Shown here piece by piece: positions 8,243 to 17,047 of a stretch of 64,000 bases of DNA (positions are counted from its first letter, which is position 1; the number at the start of each line of letters is the position of its first letter). Source of the stretch: Candidatus Leptofilum proximum. Its GTDB lineage: Bacteria; Chloroflexota; Anaerolineae; Promineifilales; Promineifilaceae. The DNA is taken from assembly GCA_016710325.1 (NCBI GenBank), contig JADJXK010000001.1, positions 62,001-126,000 of the forward strand, written 5' to 3'. Position numbers and translations under genes: made by a program. The notes below the pieces were generated by a model. That model worked only from the letters and a program-made list of their open reading frames with translations, was not told the origin of the DNA and made no database searches.

Positions 8243-9637
8243 TTAAGAAGTAGGGGCGCCGTACATCGACGACTTGATTTCCATGCAATCTCGCCGAATG
8301 GTGGCGTCGGCATCGATGAGGGTGGCGATTTTTTCATAGCCGTACAGCACCGTCGTATGATCCCGGTTGCCCAACTTCTCGCCGATTTGAGGCAGGGAGG
8401 CGTTGGTTTCGGTACGGGCCAGGTACATGGCCATCTGGCGCGGATAGGCGACGGTTTTCTTGCGGCTGGCGCCGATCAGATCATCATTGGTGAGATTGTA
8501 ATATTTGCAGACCGCTTCAAAGACGTGTTCAACGGTCAGCTTGTCCGGGCGGTGCATCAAATCGGCCAGGGCCATGTTCACCAGCTCCATATTGACGCGT
8601 CCGCCAGAGAGATGGGCGTAGGCCATCACCTTGTTAAACGCCCCTTCCAGCTCTCGAATACTGTGCCGCACCTGCTGGGCGATGAAGTCCATTAGCTCAT
8701 CCGGTACGGCCAGCCCATTGGCTTCTGCCTTGGTTTGCAGGATGGCTTTGCGGGTTTCAATGTCAGGCATTTGAATGTCGGTCATCAGGCCCCATTCAAA
8801 GCGAGATTGCAGCCGCTCTTCCAGGGTAGCCATCGCTTTGGGCGCCCGGTCGCTGGAGATCACCACCTGCTTGCCCTGGCTGTGCAGCTCGTTGAAGGTG
8901 TGGAACAGCTCTTCCTGGGTGCTTTCTTTGCCCGCGATGAACTGAATATCATCGATGAGCAGCACGTCTGGCGTGCGATACCGCTCGCGGAACTGCTCCA
9001 TTTGCTTGTTGCGGATGGACTGCACCAGGTCGTTGGTGAACGTTTCGGAGGTAATGTAACAAACGTTGAGGCCTTCTTCCAGGCATTTGTGACCAATGGC
9101 GTGCAGCAGATGGGTCTTGCCCAATCCCACGCCGCCGTAGATGAAGAGGGGATTGTATGTCTGTCCAGGGTGCTCAGCAACGGAGAGGGCGGCGGCATGG
9201 GCCAGGCGGTTGCTTGGCCCCACCACAAAGTTGCTAAAGGTGAAGCGGCGGGTGAGGCTGCCGGTGCTCGGGGGCTGAATTTTGGTTTTGGGGGGAGAGA
9301 GAACGGCCGTGTCCACACCATAGCTGCCGTTCAGTGTACTTTCGAGGACGCCTTCCTCTTCCATGTCCAGGGGGGCATCAGGGGACCAGACTACAAATTG
9401 GACGTCCGCCGGGCCACCGATGATAGCTGACAGGGTTCGGAGAATGGTGTCACGCAGCCGGTTTTCCAGCCAGTCTTTGGCGTAAGCATTGCGTACGCCG
9501 ATAACGTAGAGATTATCCTTGTGGCGTAATAAGCAAGTGTCCTTCAACCAGGTGTTGAAGGTTGCTTTGGTCATTTGCAGTTCCAGTTCACCCAGGGTTG
9601 CTTTCCACGCATTCTCAGGAATCATAGTCAGTACCAT
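8243..9637 (-). CDS. dnaA: Chromosomal replication initiator protein DnaA
   Basis: DnaA binds the origin as an ATP complex, melts DNA and loads the helicase; it also regulates genes. At 464 residues it has all four domains: an N-terminal helical domain (WKATLGELELQMTKATFNTW), a short linker, the AAA+ domain with Walker A GGVGLGKTH and Walker B LLIDDIQFIAG, box VII-like RSRFEWGLMTDI, and the C-terminal helix-turn-helix with the signature GNRDHTTVLYGYEKI that contacts DnaA boxes. ATG 9637 is taken as the start, but ATG 9625 (MIPENAW) is equally plausible since neither has a clear ribosome site. No dnaN or recF is adjacent; the neighbour is a DUF302 gene. The AT-rich upstream spacer is described separately. 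Confidence 0.97.
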   Translation of the reverse strand: MVLTMIPENAWKATLGELELQMTKATFNTWLKDTCLLRHKDNLYVIGVRNAYAKDWLENRLRDTILRTLSAIIGGPADVQFVVWSPDAPLDMEEEGVLESTLNGSYGVDTAVLSPPKTKIQPPSTGSLTRRFTFSNFVVGPSNRLAHAAALSVAEHPGQTYNPLFIYGGVGLGKTHLLHAIGHKCLEEGLNVCYITSETFTNDLVQSIRNKQMEQFRERYRTPDVLLIDDIQFIAGKESTQEELFHTFNELHSQGKQVVISSDRAPKAMATLEERLQSRFEWGLMTDIQMPDIETRKAILQTKAEANGLAVPDELMDFIAQQVRHSIRELEGAFNKVMAYAHLSGGRVNMELVNMALADLMHRPDKLTVEHVFEAVCKYYNLTNDDLIGASRKKTVAYPRQMAMYLARTETNASLPQIGEKLGNRDHTTVLYGYEKIATLIDADATIRRDCMEIKSSMYGAPTS

Positions 9638-10423
9638 CGATTGATCATCAGGCGCGCGAACAGAAACGGCCGTGTGCCGCGATCAACTTCTAAATTTGCC
9701 TTTACGAGAAATATGGCCGCTGTTCACACAGTGTGGGTGGTCAGAAGTCCCTCTTACCCAAAAGAAATGCGCCGACAACTACTTACAGTGTCGCAAAATG
9801 AGTTCACTGCCAGAATAACTTTTGTTTTACTTTGGCCCCTCTTATTTTTTGAGACAAAAAGAAAATCGAAAGCCCCTCACGGCCTCAATTTTTTGTCGGC
9901 TTTGCTATGCAGATTGTTGTGCAACGGCTTAAACATTCTAACAGATGGTAGGGGTAGATGCAACGAAAAACTACAAAAATTCCCTTAAAAGCTGGCACAT
10001 TTTTAGACTCGCTAAACCTTAAAAAAAGATATTTTTAAGGTTTGCTGCTTGACAAACGGGAAGGCTGCCTACATATAGGCCACGTGTTAAAGGGTAGCCC
10101 ACATATGTGGGGTTAAGACACCCATTTTAATTGTTAAGTCCCATATTTTGCGCGCAGTTTTGCAAAAACGAGGGCGTAAATTTGGCGTAGAAAATGATTT
10201 TTTCGGCATTAGCTATGAAAAGTTTACGCAGCAGCCAGGCCGGGACTGATAGCTTAATCGGCGCTATTTTCTCTGGTTGTGGGCTGTGTACCAGGAGTAC
10301 GGCCGTACTACTCTGACAACTGCCGTCAGCCGCCAGCGCAAGTAGGAAAAAGGTCATATCTTTGTCCTGCGCGGTAACTGCCGCCTGGATCACGCCGATG
10401 CCCAAGCTGCAAGGGCGCCGTTC
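9638..10423. other. AT-rich, palindrome-rich dnaA upstream region (weak origin candidate)
   Basis: About 790 bases with no convincing gene. It includes AT-rich stretches (9820-9900 and 9960-10040), the inverted repeat CCTTAAAAAAAGATATTTTTAAGG split across 10018-10040, and the palindromes GCCTACATATAGGC (about 10067) and CCCACATATGTGGG (about 10099). A TTGACA hexamer sits at 10049. I looked for TTATCCACA-type DnaA boxes and found no good clustered matches, only weak CTGTTCACA-like words near 9720. It may be a regulatory or replication region; the sequence does not decide. Confidence 0.3.
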
Positions 10424-10452
10424 TTGACAGCCCGATAGCGGTGTGTTAGATT
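10424..10452 (+). promoter_or_regulatory. Sigma-70-type promoter of the DtxR-family gene
   Basis: TTGACA (10424-10429) and TAGATT (10447-10452) are separated by exactly 17 bases, a near-consensus housekeeping promoter. The DtxR-family ATG is 41 bases downstream of the -10 box, with AAGGTGAG as ribosome site. I could not identify a clear palindromic metal-regulator operator in it. Confidence 0.65.
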
Positions 10453-10492
10453 GCCAGAATAAGTTTTGTCTTCCTCAGATTTAAGGTGAGTT

Positions 10493-11200
10493 ATGCCGGA
10501 AATTGATGCGCTGCCAGACGGTTCCTCCCATCAGCGCCACAACTTGAACCATCAGGCCATTGAGGATTATCTCAAGACCATCTATACCCTGGCCCAGGTT
10601 GAGACTCCAGTGTCTACATCGCGCATTGCCGAGGCACGCGAGGTGAAACCTGCTTCAGCTACCAGCATGATCAAGCGTCTGGCCAAGCTGAAGATGGTTA
10701 ACTACGAAAAACATTATGGGGTTACCCTCACGCCTGCAGGCGAAAAGCTGGCCCTGGAAGTGATTCGCCATCACCGCTTGATTGAGCTGTATTTAATTGA
10801 AGCGTTGGGATTCTCCTGGGATGAGGTGCACGAGCAGGCGGATATCCTGGAACACGTGATTAGTGAGAAGCTGGAAGAGCGCATTGCTGCCGCGTTGAAC
10901 CATCCGGAGTTTGATCCACACGGGGACCCGATTCCGGCCAAGGATGGCAGCATGACCGCGGTGGATGTAGAGCTGCTTTCTACCGTACCGGCTGGCCAGA
11001 CCGTCTGGGTGCGCCGCATTCTGGATGATGCCAACAGCGAGCTGCTGCGTTACCTGGGCGATATGGGACTGGTGCCGGGAGCGGCCGTTACCGTGCAAGC
11101 CGTCGCCCCCTTTGAAGGCCCCCTGACGCTGCTGATTGATGAAAAAAACCAGGTGATCGGCCGTAACGTGGCCGCGTCAGTGCTGGTTGAACTCGCCTGA
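10493..11200 (+). CDS. DtxR/MntR-family metal-dependent transcriptional regulator
   Basis: A 235-residue, three-domain regulator. Residues about 18-80 are the winged helix (AIEDYLKTIYTLAQVETPVS, then VKPASATSMIKRLAKLKMVN). Residues about 85-150 form the metal-binding dimerisation domain (LALEVIRHHRLIELYLIEAL and DEVHEQADILEHVISEKLEE, with His/Glu ligand positions). Residues about 160-235 are a FeoA/SH3-like domain (LLRYLGDMGLVPGAAVTVQA). Family members sense Fe(II) or Mn(II) and repress uptake genes. A strong promoter lies upstream. The final 24 bases overlap tail-to-tail with rmlC. The imelysin cluster at 18.7-23 kb is a plausible but unproven target. Confidence 0.9.
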   Translation: MPEIDALPDGSSHQRHNLNHQAIEDYLKTIYTLAQVETPVSTSRIAEAREVKPASATSMIKRLAKLKMVNYEKHYGVTLTPAGEKLALEVIRHHRLIELYLIEALGFSWDEVHEQADILEHVISEKLEERIAAALNHPEFDPHGDPIPAKDGSMTAVDVELLSTVPAGQTVWVRRILDDANSELLRYLGDMGLVPGAAVTVQAVAPFEGPLTLLIDEKNQVIGRNVAASVLVELA

Positions 11201-11767
11201 TCTTTCTTCCAATCCGAATGTGAAATTAAAGTCTGCGGCTGCCAGGGACGGCAGTGCCTGGTCTCTGGCGGAAAGCAAGGGTTCGGCGATAGGCCAGCTA
11301 ACGCCAATTTGGGCATCATTCCAGATGATGCCTTTTTCACTTTCCGGGTTGTAGTAGCTAGTCGTTTTGTAGATCAGGTCGGCCGTTTCGCTGAGGACGC
11401 AAAAGCCGTGGGCAAAACCGGGAGGAACGTAGAGGAGACGGCCGTTTTCCGCCGATAAAATTTCACTCACCCATTGACCAAAGGTGGGAGAGCCGCGCCG
11501 AATATCCACCGCCACGTCAAAAATTTCCCCAATCACTACCTTGAGCAGCTTGCCCTGGGCAAATGGATCATTTTGGTAGTGCAGGCCGCGCAGTACCCCT
11601 CTGGCTGAACGAGAATGATTATCTTGCACAAAGCGCAGGACCATGCCGTGAGCGGCAAACGCTTCATACTGGTACGTTTCCATAAAAAAACCGCGACTGT
11701 CGCCAAAGCGCTGCGGTTCTATCAGCATCACTTCGGGAATGGCCAGCGGGTGAAAATGAAAGGGCAT
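11177..11767 (-). CDS. rmlC: dTDP-4-dehydrorhamnose 3,5-epimerase
   Basis: RmlC converts dTDP-4-keto-6-deoxyglucose to dTDP-4-keto-L-rhamnose, the third step to dTDP-L-rhamnose for surface polysaccharides. The 196-residue cupin shows IEPQRFGDSRGFFMETYQ, the catalytic-His region VQDNHSRSARGVLRGLHYQ, and the C-terminal VPPGFAHGFCVLSETADLIY with the family's Tyr. The start at 11767 (MPFHFHPL) follows GGAGGATTTC on the minus strand; the longer upstream frame lacks family similarity. No rmlA, B or D gene is nearby, so the pathway must be completed elsewhere. It is convergent with, and overlaps by 24 bases, the DtxR-family gene. Confidence 0.95.
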   Translation of the reverse strand: MPFHFHPLAIPEVMLIEPQRFGDSRGFFMETYQYEAFAAHGMVLRFVQDNHSRSARGVLRGLHYQNDPFAQGKLLKVVIGEIFDVAVDIRRGSPTFGQWVSEILSAENGRLLYVPPGFAHGFCVLSETADLIYKTTSYYNPESEKGIIWNDAQIGVSWPIAEPLLSARDQALPSLAAADFNFTFGLEERSGEFNQH

Positions 11768-11936
11768 GAATGAAATCCTCCAGTGTTCTTTGCCAGGATT
11801 ATAACACCGTGGCGCTGTGACATCACGCCAGGCTCCACGATTTTTATATCCCCGTTTTGTATCCCGGCACATTGTGACTGATTTAGCCTCTGGTACAGTA
11901 AACAGGTGAATGTAGAAGTAGTGGCAAAAGGAGCGC

Positions 11937-12701
11937 ATGATGCAAGGTGTGATTAACAACATTCAGGGTTATTCCGTTCGGGCAACCGATGGTGATGTGG
12001 GCAAAGTCGATACCATTTTTTTCGATGATCGTACCTGGGCGGTGCGTTACCTGGTGGTGAATGTTGGCAACTGGCTGCTTGTCGACCAAATTTTGCTTTC
12101 GCCGCTGGCCGTGACCGGGGTAAACCCGGATGATGAGACGATTTCCGTGTCGCTGACCAAAGAGCAGGTAAAAAATAGCCCAGACGTTGACACTAAAAAA
12201 CCAGTGTCTCGCCAGCAAGAGATTACCCTGCACAATTATTATGGCTGGGATCCTTACTGGCTAACGGCGCCTGCCTACAGTGATGGGTTAACGGCCGTTA
12301 ACACCCCCCATACCCTGCGCCGCCACCAGACCCAGGCTGAACCAGATGTCGCTACCAGGGTGGAGGAGCCCGAAACCAGCTTGCGCAGCACCGCTGAGGT
12401 GGCAGGGTACTTTATCCAGGCCAGCGATGGCGAGATTGGCCATGTGGATAAGTTCCTGGTAGATACAGAGTTCTGGATGATTCGTTATCTGGTTATCGAC
12501 ACCAGAAACTGGCTGCCGGGCAAAAAAGTTATCGTGTCCCCGGATTGGATTGAGGACATTGATTGGGCCACTAGTGAAGTCACCGTTGGCATGACGCGCG
12601 ACGAGGTTAAAGCCAGCCCGGAATATGAAAAACAAGGCACGCTTGACCGCGCCTACGAACAAAGGCTGTATGATCATTATGATCAGGACGTCTACTGGTA
12701 A
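11937..12701 (+). CDS. Double PRC-barrel domain protein
   Basis: A 254-residue cytosolic protein made of two PRC-barrel modules in tandem: residues about 2-85 (GYSVRATDGDVGKVDTIFFD then WAVRYLVVNVGNWL) and about 155-235 (GYFIQASDGEIGHVDKFLVD then WMIRYLVIDTRNWLPGKKV). Each is followed by the SPLAVTGV or SPDWIEDI strand and an SxxxEQV/DEV KxSP helix (VKNSPDVD, VKASPEYE). PRC-barrels occur in photosynthetic reaction-centre H subunits and RimM; stand-alone doubles are common environmental-stress proteins of unknown function. AAGGAGCG precedes the ATG. The start could be either of two adjacent ATGs. Confidence 0.85.
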   Translation: MMQGVINNIQGYSVRATDGDVGKVDTIFFDDRTWAVRYLVVNVGNWLLVDQILLSPLAVTGVNPDDETISVSLTKEQVKNSPDVDTKKPVSRQQEITLHNYYGWDPYWLTAPAYSDGLTAVNTPHTLRRHQTQAEPDVATRVEEPETSLRSTAEVAGYFIQASDGEIGHVDKFLVDTEFWMIRYLVIDTRNWLPGKKVIVSPDWIEDIDWATSEVTVGMTRDEVKASPEYEKQGTLDRAYEQRLYDHYDQDVYW

Positions 12702-12778
12702 GAGGCTGAGACTAATTGGTAACAGCGTCTAGCCGACCCTTCTCAGGCCTGTCGCGGCTTGTCCAACAGGTCACTCCC

Positions 12779-12812
12779 GCCCGAAGAATCTTATGGTTCT
12801 TCGGGCTTTTTT
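12779..12812 (+). terminator. Rho-independent terminator
   Basis: GCCCGAAGAA (12779-12788) pairs perfectly with TTCTTCGGGC (12797-12806), with an 8-base loop and then TTTTTTG. It closes the PRC-barrel gene. It also shows that the downstream peptidase cannot start at the long upstream ATG of its frame. Confidence 0.93.
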
Positions 12813-12893
12813 GTTCCTTACCGTTTATTCTGTTCTCGACGGCTCACTTTCTTCAGCTACAATTCAGCCGTAATCCACTTGAAGGAAGAAGTT

Positions 12894-15077
12894 ATGGAGA
12901 CGATTTCACCACCCGCTGCCCTTGAATTAAATGACCTGGTGCAGTTCCCCCTACCCGGTATGAACATCCCCGGCTCGCTGGCGTTTAGTCCAGACGGCCG
13001 TTTCCTCACCTACCTCTTCAGCCCCGATGGCGGGCTGGTGCGCCAGCTCTTTACCTTCGACCTGGAAACAGGCCAGGAGCGGCTGCTTATTACCCCGCCT
13101 GCCGCCAGCGGCGACGAGGAAAACCTGTCCCTGGAGGAAAAGCTGCGGCGTGAACGGCTGCGCCAGCGTGAACTCGGCATCACACGCTACGAGTGGTCGG
13201 CCAAAACGGGGCAGATTTTGCTGCCGCTGCCGGATGGGCTGTACGTGTATGATGGCGGGGACGAACCGTTACGGCCGTTATTCACCAATCCCCAGCATCC
13301 CATCCTCGACCCCCACTTTTCGCCCGACGGGCAGTGGGTGGCCTTTGTGCAGGATGCCGAGCTGTACGTGATGCCCACCGCTGGCGGCACGCCACAGCAG
13401 GTGACCGGCGGGGCGCGCGGCACGGGCAAAACCAACGGCCTGGCCGAATACATCGCCCAGGAAGAGATGGGCCGCAGCCGGGGCTACTGGTGGTCGCCCG
13501 ACAGCCAGAAGCTGGCCTTTGTGGAGGTAGACGAGACGCACATCCCGGTTTACCGCATCATGCATCAGGGTAAGGAGGGCGTGGGCGACGGGGCGCAGGA
13601 AGACCATCGTTACCCGTTTGTCGGGATGCCCAATGCGCGGGTGCGCCTGGGCGTGGTCGCCCGCGAGGGCGGCGCGATGCAGTGGCTGGACCTGGGGGAC
13701 GATGACGATATTTACCTGGCCCGGGTGAAGTGGCTGCCAGACGGCCGTCTCACCGCGCAAATCCTCAACCGCGAGCAAAGCCAGCTCGACCTGGTGGCCT
13801 TTGACCTCTCCAGCGGCGAACGGCAGCTGCTTTTGCAAGAAACCAGCGATGTCTGGATCAATCTGCACCATCTGTTCCATCCACTGAAGGAACTGGCCGG
13901 ACAGAGCGGCGGCGGCTTCATTTGGGGATCGGAGCGGACGGGTTTTCGGCATTTGTATTTGTATGATGCGGGTGGGCAGGAGATACGGCCGTTAACCCAC
14001 GGCGATTGGCTGGTCGACAGCCTGGCCGGGGTCGATGTGAAAAACGAGGCCGTGTATTTCATGGCCAGTAAAGAAGCGCCGACCGAGAGCCACCTCTACC
14101 GCGTGTCACTGCAAGGCGGCGAACCAGAGCGGCTCACGCCCGAGCCGGGCATGCACAGCGTGGTGCTAGACGTGAAGCGGAGGCAGTTTGTCGATGTGCA
14201 GCAGGCGGTAAATACGCCGCCGACCATTGTGCTGCGCTCGCTGGCAGACGGCCGTCTGCTCACCCCCATCTTCACCCAAACCGACGAGCGGGTGGCGGCA
14301 CTCAATCTATCCCTTCCCGAAATTGTGACGCTGCCCAATCGAGACAACGTATTGCTGTACGGCGCCATCTACCGGCCACCGGCCAGCTTTGGCGCGGGAC
14401 CGTTCCCCACCATCGTCAGTGTGTACGGCGGGCCGCACGCCCAACGGGTGGCCAACAACTGGCTGCTTACGGTCGATATGCGGGCGCAGTATCTGGCCAG
14501 CCAGGGTTTTTTGGTGTTTAAGCTAGACAACCAGGGCAGCGCCCGGCGCGGCCTGGCCTTTGAAGCGCCCATCAAGCACAATATGGGTGATGTGGAAGTA
14601 ACCGATCAGGTGGATGGCGTGCGCTGGCTGGTGCAGCAAGGTCTAGCTGATCCGGGGCGGGTGGGTATTTATGGCTGGAGCTATGGCGGTTACATGGCCG
14701 CCATTTGCCTGGCGCGCGCCGCCGATACCTTCCGGGTGGCTGTAGCCGGGGCGCCGGTGGCCCACTGGGACGGTTACGACACCTGCTACACGGAGCGCTA
14801 CATGGGTCTGCCGCAGAACAACCCCGAAGGCTACCGGGTGAGCAGCGTGATGCACCACCTGGAAAAGATGGCAGGACACCTGCTGTTGGTGCACGGTCTC
14901 ATCGACGAAAACGTGCATTTTCGCCACACGGCCCGGCTGATCAACGGACTCATCGCCGCCCGCAAGCAGTACGACTTGCTGCTGTTCCCCGACGAACGCC
15001 ACATGCCGCGTAAGGCAGACGGCCGTCTTTATATGGAAGAGCAGGTGATTGATTATTTCAAGAACCATTTGGTGTGA
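12894..15077 (+). CDS. S9 family peptidase (dipeptidyl peptidase IV / acylaminoacyl-peptidase type)
   Basis: A 727-residue serine peptidase of the prolyl oligopeptidase clan. The N-terminal two-thirds is a beta-propeller with DPP4_N-like blades (FSPDGRFLTYLFSPDG, WSPDSQKLAFVEVDET). The C-terminal alpha/beta-hydrolase domain has VYGGPHAQRV (oxyanion region), the nucleophile elbow GIYGWSYGGYMAA (Ser), the acid LLVHGLIDENVH (Asp) and FPDERHMPR (His). Such enzymes cleave oligopeptides, often after Pro or removing N-terminal dipeptides. No signal peptide is seen. ATG 12894 is chosen for the GGAAG site 7 bases upstream and because a terminator lies between it and the earlier in-frame ATG. A palindromic repeat follows the stop. 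Confidence 0.93.
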   Translation: METISPPAALELNDLVQFPLPGMNIPGSLAFSPDGRFLTYLFSPDGGLVRQLFTFDLETGQERLLITPPAASGDEENLSLEEKLRRERLRQRELGITRYEWSAKTGQILLPLPDGLYVYDGGDEPLRPLFTNPQHPILDPHFSPDGQWVAFVQDAELYVMPTAGGTPQQVTGGARGTGKTNGLAEYIAQEEMGRSRGYWWSPDSQKLAFVEVDETHIPVYRIMHQGKEGVGDGAQEDHRYPFVGMPNARVRLGVVAREGGAMQWLDLGDDDDIYLARVKWLPDGRLTAQILNREQSQLDLVAFDLSSGERQLLLQETSDVWINLHHLFHPLKELAGQSGGGFIWGSERTGFRHLYLYDAGGQEIRPLTHGDWLVDSLAGVDVKNEAVYFMASKEAPTESHLYRVSLQGGEPERLTPEPGMHSVVLDVKRRQFVDVQQAVNTPPTIVLRSLADGRLLTPIFTQTDERVAALNLSLPEIVTLPNRDNVLLYGAIYRPPASFGAGPFPTIVSVYGGPHAQRVANNWLLTVDMRAQYLASQGFLVFKLDNQGSARRGLAFEAPIKHNMGDVEVTDQVDGVRWLVQQGLADPGRVGIYGWSYGGYMAAICLARAADTFRVAVAGAPVAHWDGYDTCYTERYMGLPQNNPEGYRVSSVMHHLEKMAGHLLLVHGLIDENVHFRHTARLINGLIAARKQYDLLLFPDERHMPRKADGRLYMEEQVIDYFKNHLV

Positions 15078-15079
15078 GA

Positions 15080-15134
15080 GATGAAACGTGACGCGTGAAA
15101 CGTGAGGGATACCGGTCACGTTTCACGCTTCACT
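15080..15134. repeat. GTGAAACGTGA-family palindromic repeat
   Basis: TGAAACGTGACGCGTGAAACGTGA and its near-complement TCACGTTTCACGCTTCA face each other across about 10 bases, giving a long hairpin just after the S9 peptidase stop. Other members are at 20015-20080, 35037-35081 and 40614-40659, always within 50 bases of a stop codon. Confidence 0.75.
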
Positions 15135-15176
15135 CTAATATTCCTCTTCTGCTAAACTAATACCCAGAGGATTTTT

Positions 15177-15848
15177 ATGATCAAAGCACTTATTTTTGAC
15201 ATGGATGGCACCATTGTAGATAACATGCACGTGCATACGGCCGTCTGGCTGGAGATGCTGGTCGAATACGGGGTGGAAATGAACCCGTTGCAGTTTCAGG
15301 CAGCTACCGCGGGTAATACCAACGCCCAACTGCTGCGCTCGCTCATTAATCCAGAGATGAGCGATGCTGAAGTCGAGGCGATTGCCCTGAAGAAAGAGAA
15401 CCTTTACCGGGAGCAGTTTCGGCCGTTTTTACGGCCGTTGGCCGGTTTGGAATCACTTTTGCGGCAGGCGCAGCAGGCTGACGTAGCCCTGGCGGTAGCC
15501 ACCGCTGCCAACCGGCCTAATATTGAATATGTCCTGGACGGGTTGAATTTGCGCCATTATTTTGCCACGGTTGTTGGGGCGGAGGATGTGGCCCGCGGCA
15601 AGCCAGAGCCAGACCTGTTTTTGCTCGTGGCCAAACGGCTCAATTTGCCGCCAGAAGCGTGCCTGGTGTTTGAAGATTCGCTGGCGGGGCTGGAAGCTGC
15701 TCACCGGGCAGGCATGCAGGCCGTTGCCGTCACCACCTCTCATACGCCCGATGAAATGCTGCACCTGCCGTGCGTTCGGCAAGCCATTGCCGACTTCACC
15801 CAATTTCGGCTTGCTGATCTGGTACCAAACACGCGATTGGTCGAATAG
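15177..15848 (+). CDS. HAD-superfamily hydrolase (beta-phosphoglucomutase-like)
   Basis: A 223-residue HAD enzyme with a C1-type helical cap. Motif I is IFDMDGTIVDN (nucleophile Asp, acid-base Asp), motif II VAVATAAN, the motif III lysine in ARGKPEPDLF, and motif IV CLVFEDSLAGLEAA. This pattern is typical of sugar-phosphate phosphatases and beta-phosphoglucomutases; the substrate cannot be deduced. Ribosome site AGAGG lies 9 bases before the ATG. It is convergent with the FkbM methyltransferase gene, with only 5 bases between stops. Confidence 0.9.
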   Translation: MIKALIFDMDGTIVDNMHVHTAVWLEMLVEYGVEMNPLQFQAATAGNTNAQLLRSLINPEMSDAEVEAIALKKENLYREQFRPFLRPLAGLESLLRQAQQADVALAVATAANRPNIEYVLDGLNLRHYFATVVGAEDVARGKPEPDLFLLVAKRLNLPPEACLVFEDSLAGLEAAHRAGMQAVAVTTSHTPDEMLHLPCVRQAIADFTQFRLADLVPNTRLVE

Positions 15849-15853
15849 CCTTT

Positions 15854-16774
15854 TTATTTTTGCAGCAAGAGGTTGATGACGCCCATGTTTTGCATGAGTT
15901 GGGCGGTGAGGTTATGCAGGTGTTCAGGCTGATCGGTGAGGTTGGTTAAACGGCCGTCCTCCTCAATCGCCTTCATTTTGCTAAACCCAAACGACTGGAC
16001 CTCTAGCAGCGCACCCACTGGATCATGGCCAAATGCTTTCAGTGCCTGCGGATTGTACTCCATCACCAGCACCAGGTTGGGCGAATTGGCGATGGTTTGC
16101 TGCATGCCCCGCAGCGCGCCGATTTCCGCCCCTTCAATGTCCATCTTCACCAAATCGACCTGGTTGATGCCCCGGGCCGTCAGGAAGGCATCAACGGGGG
16201 TGGTGCGCACGGTAAACGTTTGCGCGGCAAAGGTCTGGCCGATGCGCGGCGCGATGTCGCTGGCGTGGGTCTGCGCTTTTTGCAAGGCTGCCATCGATTC
16301 GTCGTAGTGCAGTGAGCCGCTGGCAGACATCATGAGGTAGTCGTGTAGTTCGGCGGTGCCTTCTTGCTCAGCCAGGGCCAGCTGAACGGCCGTTACCTGC
16401 GGCAGTCCAGCCACATTGTGCTTCAAGATGGCAAAGGTGCGGGGGTGGGGTTCGAAGGAGAAGATACGGCCGTTCTCCCCCAGTTTCTTCGCATAACGGC
16501 TGGAGTAGTAGCCCACATGGGCGCCAATGTCCAGCATCGTCATGCCCGGCTGGGCCAGCTGATCCAGGTGCGTAATCGTTTCAACTTCATGCCGGTGGGT
16601 TAGCAGCTCCAGCCGGAACCAGAACGGATCGTCTGGCATGGTGCGAAAGCCTGAAACTTTCTCCAAAAGAGGAATCGCCCCGTGGGTCATCAGCCAGTGC
16701 GTGGCCACGTGGGCGGAACGAAATCGTTTGACGGTTTTGCGGTAAAGCCGCAGCGTGAAATCTGTGATGCTCAT
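15854..16774 (-). CDS. FkbM-family SAM-dependent methyltransferase
   Basis: A 306-residue class I methyltransferase. The SAM-binding motif is MLDIGAHVGYYSSRYAK (about residues 92-108), followed by IFSFEPHPRTFAILKHNV, typical FkbM motif II, and VDLVKMDIEGAEIGALRGM, the hallmark FkbM motif with its acidic residues. Family members O-methylate sugars or polyketides, and this one may modify surface glycans together with the rhamnose pathway. Start chosen at ATG 16774 (MSITDFTLRLYRKTVK) because the 59 codons further upstream contain no family similarity. Confidence 0.88.
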   Translation of the reverse strand: MSITDFTLRLYRKTVKRFRSAHVATHWLMTHGAIPLLEKVSGFRTMPDDPFWFRLELLTHRHEVETITHLDQLAQPGMTMLDIGAHVGYYSSRYAKKLGENGRIFSFEPHPRTFAILKHNVAGLPQVTAVQLALAEQEGTAELHDYLMMSASGSLHYDESMAALQKAQTHASDIAPRIGQTFAAQTFTVRTTPVDAFLTARGINQVDLVKMDIEGAEIGALRGMQQTIANSPNLVLVMEYNPQALKAFGHDPVGALLEVQSFGFSKMKAIEEDGRLTNLTDQPEHLHNLTAQLMQNMGVINLLLQK

Positions 16775-17047
16775 ACCCTCACTTTTACCAGAAAATGGCC
16801 CTGTGAGCGAATTTTGTACAATTGGGATGGGCAGGGGAGAGGAAGTGAAATCTACAGAGATACCCAGCCTACGAGCGGGCCTGGGTGTGGGACAAAATCG
16901 GTGTGTGGCGGTGGTGGTAGCAAACAGTGTCACCCCGCCAACCGCACACACCGAAAAACTGCTACAAGACTAGTGTTTCGCCAAACTAGTACCAGGAGGA
17001 ATGGGCATCTGAGGATGCCCACTCCGCAAATTTAGGAATTCGATCTA
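16775..17047. repeat. Spacer with short palindromic repeats
   Basis: A 270-base spacer without a gene. It includes direct copies of ACTAGT flanking GTTTCGCCAA (about 16969-16990) and the palindromic word GGGCATCTGAGGATGCCC (about 17003-17020). The latter is related to the GCATCCTCAGATGCG element at about 21758. Confidence 0.45.

Noticed and set aside
9575..9988. 137-codon frame upstream of dnaA
   Set aside because: Overlaps the dnaA 5' end, no ribosome site, no recognisable features.
10049..10077. TTGACA with CATATA as a promoter
   Set aside because: -10 match is poor and no gene starts within 400 bases downstream; a better promoter lies at 10424.
10127..10405. 92-codon minus-strand frame in the dnaA-DtxR spacer
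   Set aside because: No ribosome site and no family pattern; spacer is AT-rich and palindromic.
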